A stretch of 64,000 nt of DNA from Porifericola rhodea (GTDB lineage Bacteria > Bacteroidota > Bacteroidia > Cytophagales > Cyclobacteriaceae): assembly GCF_030506305.1 (NCBI RefSeq), contig NZ_CP119421.1:1666354-1730353 (forward strand), given 5' to 3'. Below are positions 59,460-64,000 of this stretch, piece by piece (positions within the stretch are counted from its first letter, which is position 1; every line of letters starts with the position of its first letter). The notes beneath the pieces are model-generated. The model did not search any database. It saw nothing but the letters and a program-made list of their open reading frames with translations, and had not been told where the DNA came from. A program made the position numbers and the translations under genes.

Positions 59460-59921
59460 ATGAAACGATACATTTTATTATCTGCCATTACCTGCTTAAG
59501 CTTTTTCTTAACTTTTACTACTAAGGCACAGGAAACTGTGGATAGCAAGGTCTGGAAAGCACTTTCAGGAGTTACCTACACTATTACTGAAGATGAGTAC
59601 GGAGAACTATACGTACCTGTATTTAGCGAAGAGGCTAAAGCTATGGAAGGTAAAATAGTAACCGTACCTGGCTATATTATTCCTTTTGAAGGTCTTTTTA
59701 AACCAGAGCATGTTATTGTATCATCTTTACCTCTGGCCTCCTGCTTTTTTTGTGGGTCAGGTGGTCCTGAAACGGTAATGGAAGTTTATCTGAAAGAACC
59801 TATTGAGTATACAGAATCGGTAGTGGCTTTTAAAGGAAAGCTCAAGCTAAACGATAAAGATTACGAACAACTTATGTACATACTAGAAGATGCAGAGCTT
59901 GTAGGTGAGGTTGGCAAATAA
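59460..59921 (+). CDS. Secreted DUF3299-like protein
   Basis: 153 residues with signal peptide MKRYILLSAITCLSFFLTFTTKA. The mature domain shows GYIIPFEGLFKPEHVIVSSLPLASCFFCGSGGPETVMEVY, a DUF3299-like pattern (GY..P, then a cluster of Cys: ASCFFCGSGGPE). A C-terminal strand-helix KLKLNDKDYEQLMYILEDAEL closes the protein. Proteins of this type carry metals or thiols in the periplasm; the function is unknown. Ends before a strong bidirectional terminator. Confidence 0.72.
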   Translation: MKRYILLSAITCLSFFLTFTTKAQETVDSKVWKALSGVTYTITEDEYGELYVPVFSEEAKAMEGKIVTVPGYIIPFEGLFKPEHVIVSSLPLASCFFCGSGGPETVMEVYLKEPIEYTESVVAFKGKLKLNDKDYEQLMYILEDAELVGEVGK

Positions 59922-59937
59922 AATAACAGGCATATAT

Positions 59938-59975
59938 AAATAGTAAAGGCTCCTAATAAGGAGCCTTTACTATTT
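59938..59975. terminator. Bidirectional terminator
   Basis: A perfect 16-bp stem pairs AAATAGTAAAGGCTCC (59938-59953) with GGAGCCTTTACTATTT (59960-59975) over a 6-nt loop. It separates the convergent DUF3299-like and porin genes. Confidence 0.85.
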
Positions 59976-59994
59976 GGTTAAAATAAGCCTGCCT

Positions 59995-60639
59995 TTAGAA
60001 ACCTACAGCGATATATCCCTGCAACACCGCGTTTTTACTATCTCCTAAAAGCGATTCGGCTGCTGTAGACTCTGCTATTTCCACCAATCCATAGTTGTAC
60101 CTTACTCCTATAGATACAGCACTTAAATCAACGCCAGCGCCTACTGCCACCCCAAAGTCCCATGGGTTAAAATTGTCACGGTCAATATCTTCGTCAAACT
60201 GATCTAGAATATCTCCATCCAGCGATGTATTGGCTGCCACCAGATAGCCGGCATAAGGCCCAGCATGTATATTAACGACCTCAGCTATAGAAACCTTTGC
60301 TAGTATCGGTAACTCTATATATGAGAGTTTTATTTCAGCCTCTCCATCTGCATTGATAATGTTTGCTGGCCCATCTACACTATAAGTGTAGGTATTACCT
60401 TTAGTTGTAAAAAGTAGCTCAGGCTGTATGCTAAAGTATTCCGCTACCGCTACCTCTGTAAATATACCCGCATGAAAACCTATACGAGGATCTTTATCGT
60501 CGATATCTCCGGTATAAAGAGTAGAAAGGTTGAGACCGCCTTTTAGTCCGATACGAGAGTCTTCCATCTGGGCATTTGCAAGCTTAGGCATAGCCAATAG
60601 AGTACATGCCATAGCGAAAAGTAATAAGTGCTTCTTCAT
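59995..60639 (-). CDS. Outer membrane beta-barrel protein (PorT-like)
   Basis: 214 residues with signal peptide MKKHLLLFAMACTLLAMPKLANA. Eight or so strand-turn units have the pattern of outer membrane beta-barrel proteins: GLKGGLNLSTLYT, IGFHAGIFTEVAVAEYFSIQPELLFTTKG, YIELPILAKVSIAEVVNIHAGPYAGYLV, GVAVGAGVDLSAVSIGVRYNYGLVEI, and terminal LQGYIAVGF ending in Phe. It resembles the porin family/PorT proteins of Bacteroidota. Specific role unknown. Confidence 0.85.
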   Translation of the reverse strand: MKKHLLLFAMACTLLAMPKLANAQMEDSRIGLKGGLNLSTLYTGDIDDKDPRIGFHAGIFTEVAVAEYFSIQPELLFTTKGNTYTYSVDGPANIINADGEAEIKLSYIELPILAKVSIAEVVNIHAGPYAGYLVAANTSLDGDILDQFDEDIDRDNFNPWDFGVAVGAGVDLSAVSIGVRYNYGLVEIAESTAAESLLGDSKNAVLQGYIAVGF

Positions 60640-60809
60640 ATTATTTGTAGATTAAAAAGTTATAAAACTGTACTTATAGTCATTTTTGAAATAACAGCTA
60701 CCATTTAATATTGTTAAACTCATTGTAAAGAATAAATTTTTATACTTACTCTTTTGAGTAATAGCTATAGCCATTTCTTTAGGCATTGTCTATCATATTA
60801 ACTTACAGC

Positions 60810-61466
60810 ATGCACAACATACACCGTTATTTAGAGCATACCGCTTTAGCTCCTACTATCAGCTACCAGGAGGTGGAGCAAAAGATTAAAGAAGCCAAAC
60901 AGCATCAGTTTGTGGGTTTGTGCCTTCCCCCCTTTTGGGTTAAAAAAGCAAAGCGTGAGTTAGGCGACGCAGATATACAAATGGTGAGTGTCATTGGTTT
61001 TCCTCTGGGCTATCAAATGAGCCAGACTAAAGAAGCAGAAATCAAACAGGCCTTAAAAGATGGTGCCGATGAGTTAGATGTGGTTATGAACATTTCTTCT
61101 TTCAAGTCAGGTATGCCCTGGACTAAAATTGAGCTGGCTAAATATGCCAGTATTATCCATGAAGAAGAGGCTATGATGAAGGTTATTATAGAAACCGCAT
61201 ATCTTTCTGAAGAAGAAATACGTACAGCCTGTAAACTATGTGCAGATGCAGGGGCAGATTTTGTAAAAACCTCTACCGGCATGGCCGGAGGTGGAGCAAA
61301 ATTAGAACACATCAAACTAATGAGAGAAATACTACCTTCTAATGTGGGTATAAAAGCTTCAGGAGGTATAAAAACTTTGCAAGAGGCACAAGCTATGTTA
61401 GCTGCCGGTGCAGATCGCATTGGTACTTCTTCGGCAGTACAAATTGTTCAATCTATCATAAAGTAA
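60810..61466 (+). CDS. deoC: Deoxyribose-phosphate aldolase
   Basis: 218 residues from ATG at 60810 (TTG at 60786 adds eight). The class I aldolase catalytic set is present: Asp90 in DELDVVMN, Schiff-base Lys153 in FVKTSTGMAGGGA, and the second Lys182 in VGIKASGGI. The N-terminal LEHTALAP motif is the family start (L-D-H-T-x-L). It splits 2-deoxy-D-ribose-5-phosphate into glyceraldehyde-3-phosphate and acetaldehyde in the nucleoside salvage pathway. Deo kinases and phosphorylases are not nearby. Confidence 0.95.
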   Translation: MHNIHRYLEHTALAPTISYQEVEQKIKEAKQHQFVGLCLPPFWVKKAKRELGDADIQMVSVIGFPLGYQMSQTKEAEIKQALKDGADELDVVMNISSFKSGMPWTKIELAKYASIIHEEEAMMKVIIETAYLSEEEIRTACKLCADAGADFVKTSTGMAGGGAKLEHIKLMREILPSNVGIKASGGIKTLQEAQAMLAAGADRIGTSSAVQIVQSIIK

Positions 61467-61471
61467 TTTTT

Positions 61472-61744
61472 ATGCGGGTACACTATAGCATACATGTATA
61501 TGGTAAAGTACAGGGCGTTTTTTTTCGCGCCAATACTCAGAACAAGGCAGAAGCCCTGGGCATTTTCGGTTGGGTAAGAAATGAGCCCGACGGTTCAGTC
61601 TATATTGAGGCTGAAGGTCCTGAAGAGCAAATGAAGGAATTCGTTGACTGGTGTCAGCATGGCCCCACCTATGCTCGGGTAGAGAAGGTAGAACACAAAG
61701 AAGACGAGCTACATGGTTTTCAGCGATTTGAGATTAAGCGTTAA
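61472..61744 (+). CDS. Acylphosphatase
   Basis: 90 residues: HVYGKVQGVFFRANTQNKAEALG, with the catalytic Arg19 in VQGVFFRA, and Asn37 in GWVRNEPDGSV. The ferredoxin-like fold and length match the family, which hydrolyses acyl phosphates such as 1,3-bisphosphoglycerate. Starts 5 nt after deoC, so translationally close. Its stop overlaps the TamB gene stop by 4 nt on the opposite strand (TTAA at 61741-61744). Confidence 0.95.
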   Translation: MRVHYSIHVYGKVQGVFFRANTQNKAEALGIFGWVRNEPDGSVYIEAEGPEEQMKEFVDWCQHGPTYARVEKVEHKEDELHGFQRFEIKR

Positions 61745-64000
61745 TTTTTAGTCTTTTTTCTTCTTTGCGCATTATCAAGAGCAGTACTGTCACTAGACTG
61801 TCCCTGCTCTTCACTATCTTCTTCCTCGTCTTCAGAACGTGGTTTTGACTCTAGCACCTGATCATTGTTAGCAAAAAACTCATCAAAAGCTTTTTGGTGT
61901 GTTAATGACACGCCCTGTCTGATATCTACATCATTAGTAAAGATATCTCTTTCGCTGGTCTGGAATATTCTTACGTTTAAATTACCGCTGGCATCCAGGC
62001 GGTAGAGTACTTCAAACTCTCCGTAGAATTGGTTATCAGAACTTCCTCCACCTGTGCTGTTGGTATTTAGGCTCGTCATTCCTCCCGCACTTACAGTAAG
62101 CCTGTCATTAAAAAATTCTCTGGAAAGTTGTACGTTCAGGTCACGATCAGCAAGAGCCGTGTTTTGTGCCTGTAGCTCATCAGATTCCAGATTGAGATTA
62201 ATTTGAATGCCGCCTAGATAATCTTCGCTCAGGCCAGATAGTGTACTGGAGAGCAAACGACTCAGGCTATTGTCTATACGCTGGTTAACAGTAGTAAGTG
62301 TAGAGCCACCACCGGAACCAAACCCTCCACCGGCTGGTAAGAATCGGTTCAGTACAATTAATGAGAAAACCTGCTTATATAGCTGCGTTTCGTCCTGCTC
62401 CATATCATCTATCAGGTTTTGCACCACCTGAGCACTAATACCAGAAGCTGTAAGTTCAGGTATCTCAATATCAAAAGACAGTTCGGGGTCGGACAGTTCT
62501 CCACTGATATTCATAAGAACATTTACGGGCTGGCGTGTAGTTACATAAGATCGGCTTTGTGCATCCTGCATCACTATATCCCTATAGTTAGCTGATACCA
62601 GATCTTCCAAAGTGGTTTCTGCTGTGTAAACAGCGGTTATATCAAAGCGTGCGTTTGCCGGATCACCTGACCAGCTTAAAGTACTGCCTTCCCTAATGGC
62701 AAATTCTTTTTGAATAAACTGCGCAAAAGTCAATATATAGGCTCCATCCTCTATTACGTAGGTCCCCTGTACATTAACATCACCGGCAGGGCTCATATTA
62801 ACATTCAGGTCTGCATCTCCGGAGGCAGTAATTTTGTCACCATTAACCGGGTCTATCAGAATAGTCAACTGGGCTTCCGGGCTGATGCGTACATTGGTAG
62901 ATATGCTCATTCCGTTTACCTGCATAGCTGTATTGCTAAGAGAGTCAGCATTGCTTACAATAGTGGTAGAGTCTACTACTGCCGTAGAATCAGCTTCTGC
63001 AAAGGCATTACTAGTAGCATTCACAAAATGAATATACTCCGCTGTAGAGGCTTCATCTGCTTCTTCTATTAAAGCAATAGTCATATCTGTACCTTCATTA
63101 ATTGCCGCATCTCCGGTTATGCTGAGGTCGTTTACACTTCCTTTAATGTCTATTGAGGCTGAAGCATGGGCACGTCCGTAAAAGCTTTCATTTTGAAAAC
63201 TTTCGCTATTCACAAACTGAAAATTATCTGTCTCAAATGATAAATCAAGTTCAGGATTAGTCATATCAGCAAAGCTTATTGTGCCATCCAGTTGTGCTTC
63301 GGTACGGGCAGAGTCCAGAATGGTAAAATTGTCAAAAAGCAACTGAGTGCCATCAAAGGCTATATCCTGATCGTTGATATAATATTGTGCACCGGTAATT
63401 GATGGCACCAGACTCACTTCGTCGGCAAAGGTAAAGGTACCATTGATGGTAGGATCCTGTGCGGTTCCTTTCAGCTTAAGACTTGCTTTTAGGGTACCGG
63501 ACAGCTCTTCTACATAATCTGTCATAAAGGTTTGCCAGGGCTCTAGCTGAAAGCGATCCATATTAATATCAAAGTCAAAATAGCCAGAGTCCAGACGATA
63601 ATCCCCCTCCATACTTAACTGACTGGCTTCACCATCCAGCTTCATCTCTAACTGTAGCGGCTCTCCTGCTTCTGGCGCTGCCAGTTGGTCTCCCTGTGCT
63701 TTCACATTTAAATTACCTACTGGCAAATCTCTTACTTTGAGGTTGCTAATACTTAGTTGTGATTGTAAGTCTCCCCTCTGGAACACATCCTGCATAGAAG
63801 CATCTGCGTTTAGCGTTCCGTCAATCATGTAGTCGTCTAGGTCCAGACTTGCGAGCAAAGGCCCAACTGCCAACTGGTCAATCAATAAAGCCAGATTAGT
63901 TTTACCTTCCTGATTTTTGGTATTAACCTCTATTCGCTGATTGTCTTGCTTAAAATAAAAGCTATCTATAGCCAGGTAATTGGCAGCATAAGTAATTTGT
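61741..64000 (-). CDS. tamB: TamB-domain translocation/assembly protein (N-terminal part outside window)
   Basis: At least 752 residues, still open at the window edge, so the N-terminus is missing. The C-terminal TamB domain is recognisable: LSWSGDPANARFDITAVYTAETTLEDLV, a conserved YVTTRQPVNVLMNISGELSDPELSFDIEIP, and VYSxIVLNRF-like LYKQVFSLIVLNRFLPAGGG. Gly-rich and beta-strand segments continue to QLSREFFNDRLTVSAGG, and the chain ends in an acidic tail. TamB proteins span the periplasm and carry lipids or help barrel insertion with TamA. Convergent with acylphosphatase. Confidence 0.9.
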   Translation of the reverse strand, partial: QITYAANYLAIDSFYFKQDNQRIEVNTKNQEGKTNLALLIDQLAVGPLLASLDLDDYMIDGTLNADASMQDVFQRGDLQSQLSISNLKVRDLPVGNLNVKAQGDQLAAPEAGEPLQLEMKLDGEASQLSMEGDYRLDSGYFDFDINMDRFQLEPWQTFMTDYVEELSGTLKASLKLKGTAQDPTINGTFTFADEVSLVPSITGAQYYINDQDIAFDGTQLLFDNFTILDSARTEAQLDGTISFADMTNPELDLSFETDNFQFVNSESFQNESFYGRAHASASIDIKGSVNDLSITGDAAINEGTDMTIALIEEADEASTAEYIHFVNATSNAFAEADSTAVVDSTTIVSNADSLSNTAMQVNGMSISTNVRISPEAQLTILIDPVNGDKITASGDADLNVNMSPAGDVNVQGTYVIEDGAYILTFAQFIQKEFAIREGSTLSWSGDPANARFDITAVYTAETTLEDLVSANYRDIVMQDAQSRSYVTTRQPVNVLMNISGELSDPELSFDIEIPELTASGISAQVVQNLIDDMEQDETQLYKQVFSLIVLNRFLPAGGGFGSGGGSTLTTVNQRIDNSLSRLLSSTLSGLSEDYLGGIQINLNLESDELQAQNTALADRDLNVQLSREFFNDRLTVSAGGMTSLNTNSTGGGSSDNQFYGEFEVLYRLDASGNLNVRIFQTSERDIFTNDVDIRQGVSLTHQKAFDEFFANNDQVLESKPRSEDEEEDSEEQGQSSDSTALDNAQRRKKTKN

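Noticed and set aside
1-64000. CRISPR array, prophage, insertion sequence or defence island
   Set aside because: No direct-repeat/spacer pattern, integrase, transposase or defence-type gene was found anywhere in the window.

Overview
The window is a gene-dense stretch of a Bacteroidota chromosome, most likely a free-living, probably marine member of the Cytophagales. The lineage is inferred from several traits. Spaced promoters of the Bacteroidota type (TTG, about 19 nt, TAnnTTTG) precede a tetR gene and a tRNA-Val gene. There is a type III (GlnN) glutamine synthetase and a PafA-type alkaline phosphatase. A BlaR1-like protein ends in what looks like a type IX secretion sorting domain. Purine-rich Shine-Dalgarno sequences are scarce. 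No phage, transposon, integrase, CRISPR array or classical defence island was seen. Nearly everything reads as ordinary chromosomal housekeeping and carbohydrate metabolism with some accessory genes.

Region by region. 0-2.4 kb (minus): a type III polyketide synthase, a 2,4-dienoyl-CoA reductase-type SDR and a cut-off VTT/DedA-like membrane protein form one transcription unit. 2.5-8.4 kb: radA, a UPF0316 membrane protein, a secreted DUF3108/TapB-like protein, a PLP-dependent ACC-deaminase-like enzyme, an RluD-type pseudouridine synthase and an aldose epimerase. 8.5-14.9 kb (plus): a serpin lipoprotein joined to a class D beta-lactamase, then uxaA and uxaB (hexuronate catabolism) and a Tat-exported TIM-barrel epimerase. 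15-23.3 kb: a spore-photoproduct-lyase-like radical SAM protein, a sialidase, a haloacid dehalogenase, glnN, two small membrane proteins, a SelW-like protein and a BASS transporter. 23.3-34.7 kb: a triple-PAS histidine kinase, tRNA-Val, an AsmA-like protein next to a BamA-like barrel, class I fructose-bisphosphate aldolase, a tetR/haloalkane-dehalogenase-like pair and pafA.

34.8-45.1 kb: a four-gene minus-strand cluster (DUF72, TMEM175-like channel, winged-helix regulator, membrane protein), an ECF sigma factor with a small membrane partner, a Gfo/Idh/MocA oxidoreductase, rsgA-waaA and a Fur/PerR-peroxiredoxin pair. 45.3-49.1 kb: a blaI-blaR1 signalling operon with a pair of dyad operators flanking its promoter. 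49.2-53.1 kb: a galactose operon (Na+/sugar symporter, galK, galT). 53.3-64 kb: a MORN-repeat protein, a UbiA-family prenyltransferase, mazG, a glmM-type phosphohexomutase, a cysteine desulfurase, deoC, acylphosphatase and a cut-off TamB.

The metabolic theme is use of plant or algal sugars: galactose (epimerase, symporter, GalK, GalT), galacturonate/tagaturonate (UxaB, UxaA), sialic acid and deoxyribose. GalE, UxaC and the KDG steps are not in the window. The least ordinary locus is blaI-blaR1. There the sensor protease has been enlarged with carboxypeptidase-regulatory and TonB-plug-like modules, carries a recent 288-bp in-frame tandem duplication, and ends in a T9SS-like C-terminal domain.
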